From: Zygnema cylindricum
Lineage: Eukaryota; Streptophyta; Zygnematophyceae; Zygnematales; Zygnemataceae
Assembly (NCBI GenBank): GCA_037447655.1
Contig: JBBHKE010002188.1
Location: 25,787-89,786 of the forward strand
Reading direction: 5' to 3'
DNA length: 64,000 nucleotides
This document shows positions 10,731-22,244 of the stretch, piece by piece; positions within the stretch are counted from its first letter, which is position 1; each line of letters begins with the position of its first letter. The notes below the pieces were generated by a model that searched no databases, was not told the DNA's origin, and saw only the letters and a program-made list of their open reading frames with translations. Made by a program: the position numbers and the translations under genes.

Positions 10731-12330
10731 ATGCCTAGAACTCGCGGAATAGAGTGGGAGCATGTTAAGGCTCCAGACGGAGGGCTACTTGGAAACAACC
10801 GAATATGTATCTGTATCTACTACAACTTTGAATACAATGGTCAAGCAACAAGGATTAGAAACCACCTTCTTGGGAATGTGAAGAGTGGAGGAATTAGAGC
10901 TTGCCATTTATGTCCGGACGAGGTGAAAGAGGAGTTTACTGCATCGGAAACTGAGAGAACTTCTCATGGCTCTCAGAAACGTGTCATATCTGTTTTGGAT
11001 GATCTCACCAAGTGTCTTGGTGGATCTAGCCAACCAATAAGGTGCAATGTGTTCAAACAAAAATAACAAAATTATTTCATAGGCATAACAAGAAAGAGGT
11101 AGATGTAGCATGGGCTAAGGCTTTCTTTGCCAACAACTTGCCGTTCCAACTATTAGATGACCCCTATTTTAAGGCAGCAGTGAAGAAGACCGGGGAGATA
11201 GGGGGTTCTTACAAGTTACCTCACCGGAATGCCATGAGAACTCGTCTCTTGGCAGAGACAAAGGCAACAGTAAAACAAGACTAGGGGAGCTACATGGAGA
11301 CGTTAGAAGCCACTGGTGCCTCGATCACATCAGATGGATGGACAGCAATTGATGACACGCCTCTCATTAACATTCTAGCTGTCACCCCCAAGGGTGACAT
11401 GTTTCTCACGGCGGAAGACACTAGTGGGCAAATTAAGGATGCTCATTACGTTTGTAATGTGTTAGAGAAGGGAGTTCTTGCGGTAGGGGTCGAGAATGTG
11501 GTGCAAGTTGTGACAGATTCTGCCCCTGTGAACAAGGCTGCAGCCTCGCTGCAAGTGAGTAAATACCCTACCCTTCGATCACCTGGACGCCATGCGCTGC
11601 CCACGTTTTGGACTTATTGTTGGAGGATTGGGGCAAGTTACCATTTATTTCAACACCTGTCCGAGAGGGAAAAGAGGTGCTTAAATTTATTACCAATCAT
11701 AACATGAGCTCTGCCATGTTCAACAAAATCTTAGCACTTCGGCTATTGAAACCTGGAGAGACGAGGTTTGCGACAAATTTCATCATGCTCCAAAGATTTT
11801 TACAAGTGAATGACAGCTTGGAGTGCTTAATGTTTGATGATAGTTACAAGCAGTGGATGGGTAAGGCTGCATACAAGATCGAGGGGCTAAAGATTAAAGG
11901 TCACATTTTGAGCCCAACGTTTTGGAAGAGAGTGACGAAGGTTGTGGCAGTTTCAGAGCCGGTGGTGTCGCTAATGAGGGAGTGTGACAAAGGGGCCCCG
12001 AACGTGGGAAAGGTTTATTATAGTTTTTATACCGTTGGTCAGTTTTTGCAGAAGTCATCCATTTATGGAGGTGAAAGAAATTATGAAGCCGTACTGGTAT
12101 TGGAAGAACTGAAGACATCGTTCATGAGCAGATGGGAGATGGCCCAAAGTCCTATACATGCCGCCGGCTTTGTACTAGATCCCGAGTACCAAAGTGCTAC
12201 CTATGGGCAGAATAAAAATGCAATAATAATGGAAGGCTTTGAAACAATGCTTGAAAAAATGTTACCAAACGTGGAGGAGCAGACAGAGGCTATCAAGCTC
12301 ATGTGCTTTTCAGGCATACCTATATATCAC
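10731..12330 (+). pseudogene. hAT-family transposase, broken (copy 1)
   Basis: Would cut and paste a hAT transposon in the nucleus. A degenerate BED zinc finger opens it (W-E-H-V near the start, HLLGNVKSGG, then CHLCPDEV). The first Cys pair seems damaged, with CIYY where CxxC is expected. Next come a DUF659-type block (TSDGWTA, PLINILAVTPKG, near 11330-11520) and a central hAT region (LLEDWGKL, KPGETRF, LDPEY, up to about 12330). Lesions: a stop at about 11282 before GSYMETLEATG and a frameshift between 11550 and 11600. The C-terminal dimerisation domain is missing; beyond about 12330 the sequence no longer resembles hAT, shortly before LTR sequence begins. The phase changes at 11042 could alternatively be an intron. 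Confidence 0.8.
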
Positions 12331-12499
12331 CAAGGATTTCCGGGCCTTTTTTACCCTGTACGGTCGTCAGAGTACGGAGGAGTGAGTGCACCAAGCCGGA
12401 GGAGATCCTTGTATTTCCTAAACCGAGCGGAACGCACTTTATTTGGCGCCAAACGGAGGCCGGATGACAAAGTTCTACCGTCTCAAAGATTGTAATTCC

Positions 12500-13490
12500 G
12501 TTATAGGGAACCATTTGCCACCAGCCCCCGTGGGGGGTTACATTGTGGATTGCCACGTAACTTTCCGGATTGGCATTTAGATTATGCTGGTAGCCGTCAG
12601 TAGAAATTTAGTTCAGCCCCATCTAACTTTTTGTCCATTAATTACGTTAGGTCAAAGTCTGGGAAGTTAGTGTCATTTTCAGGATTTTGTCTTATAATTG
12701 TGGACCGAATAAGTACTTCCGGCCGCAGATCTAGCTGCAGTCCGGAGCAGAACTTTTTGCCCCGAGCGTAGTACGGATTAATTTGTCTTTTGTCCGTTCA
12801 ATTACACTTGCTGGCCGCTCATTGGTGAATAGCGTAGCTTGACTTTTGAACTTGCAATTTGACAAACTTTGAGGTATAAGGCACTTGAGGTCGAAAGAGA
12901 CAAGTTGCTTTTCAGTACTGTCTCCTGCGAAAACCCTCAGAAATTCCAACAAACCTTCTTTTGGAGAATCTTTGTGTTATTTTTGACTTTATTGCCATCT
13001 TAGTTCGTGGATCTGTCTTGTGTGGAAATCAGAGTCCGGGCGGGTAGTTGGCACTATCTTCCTTTTTGGGTGATTTTGGGACTTTTTGCTGTTTGGAACC
13101 GGGAAGAGTCTTTTCGGTTTCGAGCAGCGGACATTGAAAGTTGCAGGAGTACCATACTTTTAACGAAACTCTCCAAGAGGGTTCTCCTTTCTCTAATTGT
13201 CATCGTTGATTGTTGGGGTATGTTAAGCTTGCTTCGCTACATTTCACATTTTCTATCTTTTATTCTCTTTCTGGGGCAGGGTAATATTGTTAAATCTGGA
13301 AAGCCAATCCTATATATTTATATATATATCTACGTGATAGTGCATTTGTGTCTTCATCTAGAGTTTTCTTTGCTTTGGAGTTACGGTTCCGGAGTAAACT
13401 GAAACCCCCTGGATTAGGACAATGGGTTTTGAGGGAACAAATGCTATAGACTTCCCGTAGACAACGCACAGTACTGAAAAGCCACCCTGT
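12500..13490 (+). repeat. Gypsy LTR copy in plus orientation
   Basis: This segment is the reverse complement of the LTR region at 24170-25240 along most of its length. Shared landmarks in the same order are GTATAAGGCACTTG, CAGTACTGTCTCCTG, GTAGTTGGCACTATC and a TTCTATCTTT block. It therefore belongs to a second element of the same family in the opposite orientation to the gypsy coding frames. The ends are approximate. A conserved TATAAGG (12875-12881) is a candidate promoter core. Confidence 0.75.
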
Positions 13491-14615
13491 CTTCTCGGAG
13501 TAGAGGGGATAGGAGCTTTCACTTTGGAAGTCCTCTTTTTGAAAGTGAGCTTTAGTTTCATTCACCACTTTTTCCCTCGACACCTCTTTCATCATTGGGG
13601 GAGGAGAGACTCCGGATAACGGGTCCTGAGAGCAAGGTCGACCGGATAAGCCCATGCCGGAAGGGAAATCTCTGAGGTCTAAAGAATCGGAGCCCATGGA
13701 GACTGTTTTTAAATCCCCAGCCAAGGAAACAGCTAGTGCTTCTCCTCTGTTAAAGGAACAATAGCGCACCACTGCACGCCACAATGCACAGCGAAAAACA
13801 CCAAGGATCTTCTCGTAGCAACAGTAGGAGTACACGCCACTGACAAACAAAGTTGCGTTTTATTACTTGAAAGAGAGTACAAGGTTGCGCTCGCTGCGTA
13901 GGTCTATTCAAAGAGTCTCCTATTCACTAAGCCTACCTGACTATTTAAACTAGCTAGCTGCTAGTCAACCTAGTACTGTACAACTGTACACGTGGACCTT
14001 CACGGTAAGCCGAGACAAATCCCCAAAATATCTTCTAGAACAATACCGTTCTATCTACATTCCGCGGCGTTGCCATACTGCTAAGCTGCGTTGCTCTGCT
14101 GCACTGCTATGCTGCTGCGCCACTAAGTGGCTATGTTGCTAAGCTGCTATATTGCTATGTTGGGCTGGTGCGGAATCGCAGCTACGCTGCTCTGACATCG
14201 GAACCATAGCAGCCTAGTTGCTAACTACTAAGTACCCAACTCCATAACCCTGTTAGAGTGCCTCCCACTAGGGGTTCAACATCCCGCTGAACCTTCTGTC
14301 TCAGGAAAACTGCAACTGCCGGAGTATACTGTACTTCTCTTCGCGGTACTCCTCGAATTCCTGTCGCAGGGTGTTGAGTTGGTTTTTGAGCTGCTCACAT
14401 CGGGTCTCCAGCAACGCAATATGATGGACTGCCGCTGCCAAACGTCTCCGAATGTTTCGCTCTCGCACTTGGTCCTTCCCCTCTTCCGGTACAGCCTCGG
14501 GACCCTCGGGTTGCGGCGGAATGGCCGACGGTGCAGGCTCCTCAGGTGCCAGAATTTGTGGTGATTCGGGTTCTACAAGTTGTTGTGCCTCTTCCGCCTC
14601 CTCTTCAGCCGGTTC
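13491..14615. other. Retroelement-derived DNA, class not resolved
   Basis: On the minus strand a candidate LTR-like start (TGTTGAACCCC) lies near 14275 and an AATAAA lies near 13860. At about 14070-14170 there is an imperfect repeat of short TGCTA/GCTGC words. A minus-strand frame at 13290-13850 has no recognisable domain. I could not fix element boundaries. Confidence 0.4.
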
Positions 14616-15098
14616 TCACCTAGGTACCTTCCTTAGCTTCAAGGACGCATGTTTCCTAGCAGCTCGGGCCCGCTGCAGAGCGTTCTTTCTGGCCAGCTTG
14701 AGTGCCCGTACTTCAAGGGTGACCTCTGCCCGAGCAATGATGTCATAGAGTCGAACATACCACCGATGATAACGGCGGAGTAACTCGGGAACATCCACCC
14801 TGTACTTGTAGTTATCCTCAACTACTTCCACCAACTGTAGGGCATGGGGGTTTAGCTGCACATAACCCTTGTGGTTGTTCCTGAGGTCCTTTGTTCTCAT
14901 AAAATTCCAGGCCAGGTGTGACGGTACGGTGGCGGGGATAAAGATAGGATCCCCAGGTTTTCCCGTACGCCACTCCTCGGGCAACTCTTTGGGATCCCAA
15001 TACAAGCGCTTCGCGAAGCTGAAGGCGAGATCCGGATGCTGTGTGTCGGCACGAAGTGGAAAGAGGTAATCAGGAATTTCCTCTCTCTGTTCACTCAC
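14616..15098 (-). CDS. Unidentified 160-codon frame within retroelement DNA
   Basis: Complete open frame, ATG at 15098, not recognised. The first half is neutral and contains short motifs such as LPEEW and HLAWNFM. The second half is highly basic (RALKLARKNALQRARAARK) and probably helical, suggesting nucleic-acid binding. It lies between two same-orientation copies of a 265-275-bp LTR segment (13192-13456 and 15204-15478) and is antisense to them. It could be the remnant of a gag-like or accessory antisense gene of an LTR element. No signal peptide or membrane segment is seen. Confidence 0.35.
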   Translation of the reverse strand: MSEQREEIPDYLFPLRADTQHPDLAFSFAKRLYWDPKELPEEWRTGKPGDPIFIPATVPSHLAWNFMRTKDLRNNHKGYVQLNPHALQLVEVVEDNYKYRVDVPELLRRYHRWYVRLYDIIARAEVTLEVRALKLARKNALQRARAARKHASLKLRKVPR

Positions 15099-15203
15099 CT
15101 CGGCCGTCTCCCTTTGGCTTTCTCAAAGGAGAAACACCTCGTCTCCACTAGGGTGTTGTGCTTCCGCATTTTTTTCCGATACTTTGACGATACTCTCGAA
15201 GGT

Positions 15204-15478
15204 TTCTCCTTTCTCTAATTGTCATCGTTGATTGTTGGGGTATGTTAAGCTTGCTTCGCTACATTTCACATTTTCTATCTTTTATTCTCTTTCTGGGGCA
15301 AGGTGATATTGTTAAATCTGGAAAGCCAATCCTATATATTTATATATATATCTACATGATAGTGCATTTGTGTCTTCATCTAGAGTTCTCTTTGTTTTGG
15401 AGTTACGGTTCCGAAGTAAACTAAAACCCCCTGGATCAGTTGACTAGGTTTTAAGGGAACAAATGCTATAGACTTCCC
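15204..15478 (+). repeat. Partial gypsy LTR copy, direct repeat of 13192-13456
   Basis: Nearly identical to 13192-13456, including TTCTCCTTTCTCTAATTG at the start and ATGCTATAGACTTCCC at the end. The two copies bracket a 1.75-kb block that contains the unidentified antisense frame. The high identity points to a recent event. Confidence 0.85.
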
Positions 15479-15502
15479 TGATTACCGAGACCCTAATCCC
15501 TT

Positions 15503-15539
15503 CCCCCCCCCCCCCCCCCCCACGGGTGGGGGGGGGGGG
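15503..15539. other. Poly-C / poly-G hairpin at an element junction
   Basis: A run of 19 C is followed by ACGGGT and then a run of about 13 G, forming a near-perfect hairpin. It lies exactly where a plus-oriented LTR fragment meets the truncated minus-strand integrase. It may be a real inversion scar or a sequencing/assembly artefact. Confidence 0.8.
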
Positions 15540-16255
15540 CTTCAAATTGAGACAACACTCTCTGCAAGAATGCGTCCGCGATTGCTTTGGACTCCTTTCG
15601 GGGAAGAACCACCAATTCAATCCACTTAGAGAAGTGTTCAATCATGACCAGAACAAAACGATTCCCCCTCCGGCTAGTAGGAAGTGGTCCTAGCAGATCC
15701 AGTGACCATCTGTAATACATCCCCCGGATGGGGAGGGAGTGAAGCTCAGTCTCACCCTTTTTGTCAAAAGTTGCTTTTACCCGGTCACAAGAAGGGCATG
15801 TCTGCACCACAGGATTGACCTGGGCCCGCAACCCATGCCACCAATACAACCGTGTGACTAGCGAGGTGGTTCGTTTCTATCCGAAGTGCCCGCACTGCTG
15901 GTGAAGCCGAACAATGAGTGTTTCTCGATCTGCCGGAGGGGGAACCACTTTCCTCGTCCCATGGCCCATTTTCGGAGAAGGATGCCTCGGTCCCTTTCGT
16001 AAGCCGCCATTCGGTTCTGAACACGGGACAGTTGACTTCCGGCAAGGTAGGATAGAGGAGAGCCCTTCTGGATAGATTGGAGGGAATCGCTGTCATTCCA
16101 TATATCATTTCGGCCGGCTCCAATAGGGGCCTGCCCCTCTACATCTGCAGCAAAAGTTGGCAGTCCTCCTTCGGCCCGAGGCAGCCAAATAAAAGCAGAG
16201 GAAGCCTGGATAAGTCCCACGCTGAGCTCAGGGTCTTCGTCATGTCGTGCCCCAG
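15540..16255 (-). pseudogene. Ty3/gypsy integrase, truncated
   Basis: Would join the cDNA to host DNA. The His-rich part of an HHCC zinc-binding domain is visible across frames (RLHQQCGH near 15890-15920), followed by YWWHGLRAQV and the Cys pair CPSCDRVKA (about 15780-15850). The first catalytic Asp follows in WSLDLLGPLP. The core continues through EHFSKWIELVVLPRKE and stops at QFEA, where the poly-C/poly-G junction begins, so the second Asp and the Glu of the DDE triad are absent. Frameshifts separate the pieces upstream of 15850. Confidence 0.8.
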
Positions 16256-16276
16256 TAGAGTCTGTGGTGGAAGGGT

Positions 16277-16402
16277 CCTCTCCAATTTCTCAGTGACTGC
16301 GACAAGTTTGAGAGTTGGAGAGAGAAGTTAGAGATAGACTGCCTCGACTTCTATATTTCTTTTCAGACCTAGAAAATACTAATAAAACCATTAATTTCTA
16401 CA
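16277..16402 (-). repeat. Copia LTR end inserted in the gypsy RNase H
   Basis: About 126 bp, closely matching the 5' end of the copia A LTR (27261-27387), starting with TGTAGAAATTAATGG on the minus strand. It interrupts RNase H immediately after the TDHQPLKWIMEN motif. No target duplication is evident. Confidence 0.75.
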
Positions 16403-19400
16403 CTTACTGTTCTCCATGATCCATTTGAGGGGCTGGTGATCCGTAATAAGGGTGAAGTGTACTCCATAGAGGTAAGGCCGGAAGTGCTGGATGGCCCAAA
16501 CAGCGGCGAGTAATTCCCCATGGTAACTGCTGTAATTCCCCTCGGCTCTGTTATTACTCCGGCTTGCGTAGGCCACTACATACTCTGCCCCTGCGTCGTC
16601 CAATTGAGCCAAAACCGCTCCCAATCCGAACCTGCTCCAATCTTTATAAATGAGAAAAGGCCGCTGGTGATCGGGCATCCGGAGCACAGGATGCTGTTTG
16701 AGGGAATCCTTCAGGAATTGTAACGCTATCTGCAGTTCTTCCTTCCACTGCCACTCATGGTCCTTTCGCAACAATTGGTTCAATGGCTGAGCGTGGCTAC
16801 TGAATTCAAGAATAAACCGCCGGTAATAGTTGGTAAGGCCTAGGAAAGTACGAAAAGCAAAAATGTCCTGCGGGGGTGGAACAGCATCTAGAGCTGCCAC
16901 CTTAACCATGTGGGGACCCACTGTCCCGGGGGTCTCCTCGTGACCCAGATAAATAATTTTCTGCACCCCAAATATGCCCTTCCCCGGTTGACACTTCAAG
17001 CCCGCTGTTTAGAGTGCCCGGAGAACGATCTGTATATGCTCCAAGTGTTCTTCAAATGTCTTGGAGAAAATGATAACATCGTCGATATAACACCGTGCGA
17101 AATCAATTCCTCGGAGAGCCTCGTCCACGGCCCGTTGGAATTTGGCAGGTGCATTCTTGAGGCCAAATGGCATGTACAGCCATTCATATAGCCTGGATCC
17201 AGCCCAAAAAGCAGTCCTCTCTCCGTATTTAGGCTCCATTGCATTCTGGTGGAATCCATTTTTCATATCCAAAGTGGAGTAAATGGTGGCCCCAGCAAGA
17301 GAGTCGAATATCTCTTCCGGGGTAAGCATAGGATAACGGTCGGAGACAGTTGCCGCATTAAGCATCCGATAGTCCCCACACATCCGGAAATCTACAGTTT
17401 TTCCGGAGGAGTCTTTCTTTGGCGGGAGCACGGTTGGTGAGGCGAACCCATGTAGTTCTGTACTCCCCTGAACCAGCCCAGCTTCCACCAAAGTCTGCAC
17501 CTTTGAAGTGATGAACTCTTTCTCCTTGAAACTGAGAGGGTACTGTTTCTGCCAAACAGTAGCCGTGTCGTCGATCAAGTCAATCCGAAAAGGAGTCCCT
17601 TTATAGATCCCTACATCGGTGTCAGACCAGGCGAACACCTGCCAGTTCTCTTCTAACAGCTAGGAGAGCCGGGCCTTATGCTGTTGGTCTAGCTGTTCAC
17701 CTATAGTCCAGTCCATCTTCCCGGGTTCCACTGCCGCGAATGCTTTCGGTGGTCTACCCAAGAGAGAGATGTTGAAGGTCAGCTCTACCTGTGGGTCGGT
17801 CCCTTGTTCGGCTGTTAAAACGCTCCTGCTGACAACTTCCTCTAAGCTGTCCTGTTCTGAGACTCTGTTCCCCCCCACTAAGGAAACTCCAAGGTCCAGT
17901 GTGCCATTGCTCCTGAATTTTTCCCTCCTTGTCTCTCTCCCCCCCTCGAGCTTTAGAGTTAATTGCATGGCCAACAATTTTGGAGCTTGAAGGTATGTTG
18001 TCCGTGATTTTGGAGACTGAAGGCTTGAGAATGCAAGAAAATGTTTCAGCACCCAGGAAATTGCATTTAAATCCATGCTTTGTCCGATTAAACTGCACCT
18101 TTTTGAGGCTGATACCCCTGGCGCAGCTGTGGTTCCCTGTTGAAACCCCATTGCTATTTCCCGTTCTGTAATATTCGTCGCTGTCCATGTGGCGGTTGTA
18201 TTGTCAAAGATCATTCCTGGTGCACCCTTCCGGTAAGCGTGGCTGTTAGGAAAAGATACCACAGTTGGTAGGGCCTTCCGTGGATATCCAGGCTTATTAC
18301 AACAGAAGAAGGGTGTTTTGTCGACTGTGATCACCGGTGTGGCTATTCGCCCCGGTCCAAGGATTTGTTGGACCGTGATGTTAAGATCCGCAACCTGTGT
18401 TCTGAACAGCTGTTGGAGGATTGGAAGGGGAACCAAGTTGGTCCAATATGCCCGAACTCTGTGGGCTCTCGATCCGATCTGAGCTGCATCAAAAACTATG
18501 GGAGTCCCTAGAACCTTGGTCACTTAGTTCCAACTGTTGACCACATGTTTTCTCTTATCATCTGTGGGGTGAACGTTCTCCAGGACGTACCCCAATGGTG
18601 TGTCCTGGCGTTCCTGTAACCCTGTTATTAGTCTGGTCATTTGAAAGAAAGTTTTGCTACGGACGTCCTGGTGTCCCTGGCCCTGTCCTGCTAACGAATA
18701 CCCTGGCATGGCCATCCAGCGACCACCAGGTCTACCCTTCCGAGCTTTTCCAAATGGGAATCCGTGATATTGTCCACATTCAAGGGAAGCGTGTGGTGAG
18801 AGTTGATCATGGCGGACACCGGGAGTTGTTGTGGGTAAAGTTGGAGCAGCTGTTGCAGGCGTTACTCACTGACTGCACGGGCGTCCGGGTCAATCTCTAC
18901 TGCCGAGTAAGTTTCTATTTGGTATCCAGCTTTCAGGACGGCTTCCAGATCGGAACTAATGCTAGAAAATAGGGATAGAATTCTAAGTCCTGAAAGCATG
19001 ATTTGTAGTGACACCAGTTGTCGATTAAAGTCTTTCCCTTTGTTAGGAACCGTTGGAAGTTCCGACCAGGGGACTTTTACTGCTCCGGGTTTTATTGCAG
19101 CCAAGCTCCTGTCCACTTCCCGACGAAGTGTGGCCATCTGTACCAATCGGTTCTGATACTCCTTTCCCCACCGCTTGGAAATAGAGAATTGCTAGATAGA
19201 ATCAGCGATATCGTTAGAGTATTTGAACAGCTGCAAGGGGGTTGAGGCAGAGAAGACGGGATAGCATCCAGACAGCGGAACACTCGTTTTTCCCCGGTTC
19301 CACAAATCCAAGGGGACCACCACTTTTGTTCCTTCCGGATCCTCAAGGTCTGAGAATGTAACTTGTTCCTTCCATACGCTCAACTCCATGTTCAACCTTG

Positions 19401-22074
19401 TCCACGTAGCCATACCCAGCAAAATTTCAAATTGCTTACCTTCCACCACTAGGAAGGGAAGCCGAATCTGCACGTGCTGGCCTGCGTCGTCAGCAAATTC
19501 GATTTCCATAGCTTTTATGATCCCATATACTGGTTAGGTGCCACTGTTGACGGTGCTCAAGCATATGTCACTTGGACTGATCTTTGGCCGGAGTTCCTCG
19601 GGCATTTGTTGTAACGCTGATGTAGTTATTAAGTTTGGAAGAGCTCCGGTATCCACCACTGCATCGTGGTACCCGCCGTATCCATTAAGTTTAAAATTTC
19701 CCGTCCTGTTGAGAATAAGAGCCACCGAAAGGGCTTTATAATCCCTATCTGCCATAGAGGTTTTTGGTTCTGCCGACATGAAGACTGTCTTGGGCGGTTC
19801 TGCCAACGCAACCCTTTTCCTCCTAGTGTGAATTTCTTCCCCTAATGCATGAATGAGGGTTTCTTCGGGCAGATTGTGGGAGGAAGCCAGCGTTTTGACA
19901 TGCGTCAAGGCGTAGGGCATTAAGTGTCATACTAGCATAACTGCCGGTTTGGAGGAAGGAGGGAGAGCTTTGGGCGATGAAATGGGTGAAACCTCGTCTT
20001 TTGATTTCTCGTGTTCCCCCCTCCCTGCTTTCTCACTCTCTGCATCAGAATTCCCCGTAGGAGGTGTAACTAGCGGATCTGTGGACGGTCTCTCAGCCAT
20101 GTATTTGTCGAACCACTCCTGATCTGTTTCAGTGGTTGAAGTTTTCATGTAATCTTCTAAACCGGGAGGAAGTTTCTTCGGAGCCGGAGGAGGCGGGTCA
20201 GTCGGCTTGAGTCCTAGTCCAATGTTACTGTTCAGAAGGATTGGTCGCGGGGTAAAGGATAAGAGACCTGTGGCTTTCCGACTGTGGTCCTTTTGTTCCA
20301 TCGGTTGTTTATCTTTTCTTTGGGAGGACGTTGTAGAGCGCAGTTGCCTAGGACTGTCCCCTACACCAACGTTCCATGCTCCGGACAGAAATGTTCAAGC
20401 ATGATGAACCTTTGGAGGCTCCATATCCCAACCCATCAGGTCATCATCATCTCCACCCACCGTGGTCTGCTGCTCCAGTTCTGCTAGCTTTTATAGCAGT
20501 TCTTGTTTTTGTTTCTGCAGTTTCTGTGCCGGCGTAAGAGGTTGGGGAGTGCGGGCAGAGGATCTCAGTCGGAGAGCGGCAAGTTCTGTTGCCAAAGCGG
20601 CCAACTGAGTGCTCTGTTGCTGAATGATATGTTCCGGTGTCAGTCTGCTGGGACCCGGTTCATTTGGAGATCGTCCCCAGGGATACAAAAGTTGCAGTGG
20701 CAGAGGATTAACTGCAGTTTCCCATTCGCCAGTAAAGAATGCATACTGCATCATCTCCTTCGGAACCCCATTTTTCCGAAAGCATTGCCCTTCTTCGTGG
20801 CCCATGAACCCACAAGCTTCACATTTTGACCCTTCAGTAGTGTACTTCCCCCTTAGCTCATTAGAGATTTGAGCGTCATCGAATTTCGGAAGTCGGATTT
20901 GTCTCAACTGGGATTGAGACATTTTGGCGGTTTCAGAACGTGGAGTAGGTTTATAGGTTTCCTTAGTGACCGGGGTTCGGTCTCCTCCTCCGCCTCCTTG
21001 CTTGCGTTCTTGCTGTTTCTTTGTTCTTTCCGCACGCTCCCTTTCAAACTCCTTCAGCTTGATGGCGAGTTCTGGTTTGAGCTTTCGGGGGCACCTCTTC
21101 CATCCGTGACCGGGCTGGTTACAGTTCAGGCAGTCGTAAAGAAAAACTTTTTCATCTCCTCTCATTGCAGGTTCTGGTCGGGCATCCGCTTCCTATTTCC
21201 CCTTAAGCTTCCGCAAAGCTTGCAGTTCTGTCTGTTCGTCGTGGCTGAGCGATGTTTCCCCGGCGAAACCTGCAAAGTTGGCTCTGGATTTCCCGGTAAC
21301 AGCCTTTTCTCGTGCCTCGCTTTTAACAAAATGATCATACAATTTCATAGCAGCCAATGAAATTTCTTGAGCTGTGGGATTTCGATTGTGTATAGCCTGA
21401 CTGGCACTCCAATTGTCCAAAGCTGCCTGTCCCGTTGGCCCGAAGGAATTTCGAACAGCGACATAATATTTGGTGGCCATAGCTGGTGTATCGATGGTGG
21501 ACAGTTTGGTCTTCTAGCAGAGGCTGGAGAGGCGGTTGAACAGCGTTTGGGGAGTTTCATTCTTCAAACAGCGGAAGTCTGTGAACTCCTTGATGGCAGT
21601 TTCGTTCCTTTCTGTGTAAAGGAGTCTCCAAGCGTCCAGAAGAGTGGTACAGGGATTAGGATTGGCAACCATCCGGGTGGCCGCTTCGGCTCCCCGTACA
21701 GCCTGGAGGTGGTTGACATAGGCCCTGCCTTGGGCCTGAAGTTTCATATCCATGGTGAAAGTGGGGGTGAGAGGGGCTGCGGCTGCGGCGGCCAGGTCGG
21801 CTGCTGCCTGAAGAGCCTCGGCGTCCAGATCCGGATCCGATATTTTGATACTGGGGGGCATCAACAAAGGTTGACGCTCCTTGTAATCGGCCAAAGCTCC
21901 TCCGGCTAGATAATTTACCATCATCGGAAACAGGGTTGTTTCAAAATCTGCTGGAATGGCCCCTCCCCTGTATTTGTTGATTTCAGATTGGGTGAACAAC
22001 TTCCACAGCAGTTCGAAATCAGAGAAAGCGATTCCCGAGCTATTCTTGTAAAGATCCTTACGTCCCCCATTCAT
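16403..22074 (-). pseudogene. Gypsy gag-protease-DNA methyltransferase-RT-RNase H polyprotein, decayed
   Basis: From 22074 the frame stays the same through gag and protease into the methyltransferase. After one single-base deletion near 18700 it resumes through RT and RNase H. Gag: capsid-like region (LLDAWRLLYTERNE, 21514-22074), zinc knuckle 1 (C-LNC-NQPGH-C, 21093-21137) and zinc knuckle 2 (CEACGFMGHEEGQC, 20781-20825). Protease: DTGALPN (DTGA at 19642-19653) and a later ILLGMATW. Methyltransferase: 18030-19005. RT: FRMCGDYRMLN, MPFGLKNAPAKFQ and YIDD at 17078-17089. RNase H: AYASRSNNRAEGNYS and TDHQPLKWIM. In-frame stops lie near 21512, 21193, 20491, 20402, 19927, 19534, 19192, 18862, 18524, 17660 and 17009. 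All are codons that one C-to-T step makes from Gln or Arg. Confidence 0.9.
18030..19005 (-). pseudogene. C5 cytosine DNA methyltransferase domain inside the gypsy pol
   Basis: Would methylate cytosine C5 in DNA using S-adenosylmethionine. Motifs appear in canonical order: motif I (LRILSLFSSISSDLE, 18945-18987, with Ser where the usual Gly residues sit), motif II (AVEIDPDA), motif IV with catalytic Cys (GWPCQG; PCQG codons at 18700-18711), motif VI (ENV, 18572-18580), motif VIII (QIGSRAHRVRAYW, about 18440-18490), a short target-recognition region, motif IX (EREIAMGF, about 18138-18178) and motif X (LIGQSMDLNAISWVL, about 18040-18106). At about 325 residues it is a catalytic domain only. It sits between protease and RT in the same frame. 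Two in-frame TAA codons (18862, 18524) and a one-base deletion right after PCQG inactivate this copy. It looks closer to DNMT3/retroelement methyltransferases than to DNMT1 or CMT, but I cannot place it without a tree. Confidence 0.88.
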
Positions 22075-22244
22075 TTTTCCTCCTCTGCAAGGTTGGTGAA
22101 CTGTAAAGAGGATGGTCCGGTTGGGCTAACAAACTAAACCGGTGAAATTACCCCTGGATCTGCGTCGTTTGGCTCGGGCGCGCCTCCTTCTCCGGTAGAG
22201 GGAGCGGTCTGACGAGAGATGGCACTCCCCCCCACTGAGAAAGT

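Noticed and set aside
18862-19146. This segment as an independent small host gene
   Set aside because: It is the N-terminal part of the methyltransferase domain and lies in the same frame as the gypsy protease upstream.
16403-22074. In-frame TAA/TAG as reassigned glutamine codons (as in some green algae)
   Set aside because: The intact transporter and helicase exons use CAA and CAG for Gln and the transporter ends in TAG; TGA also occurs among the gypsy stops, so decay is simpler.
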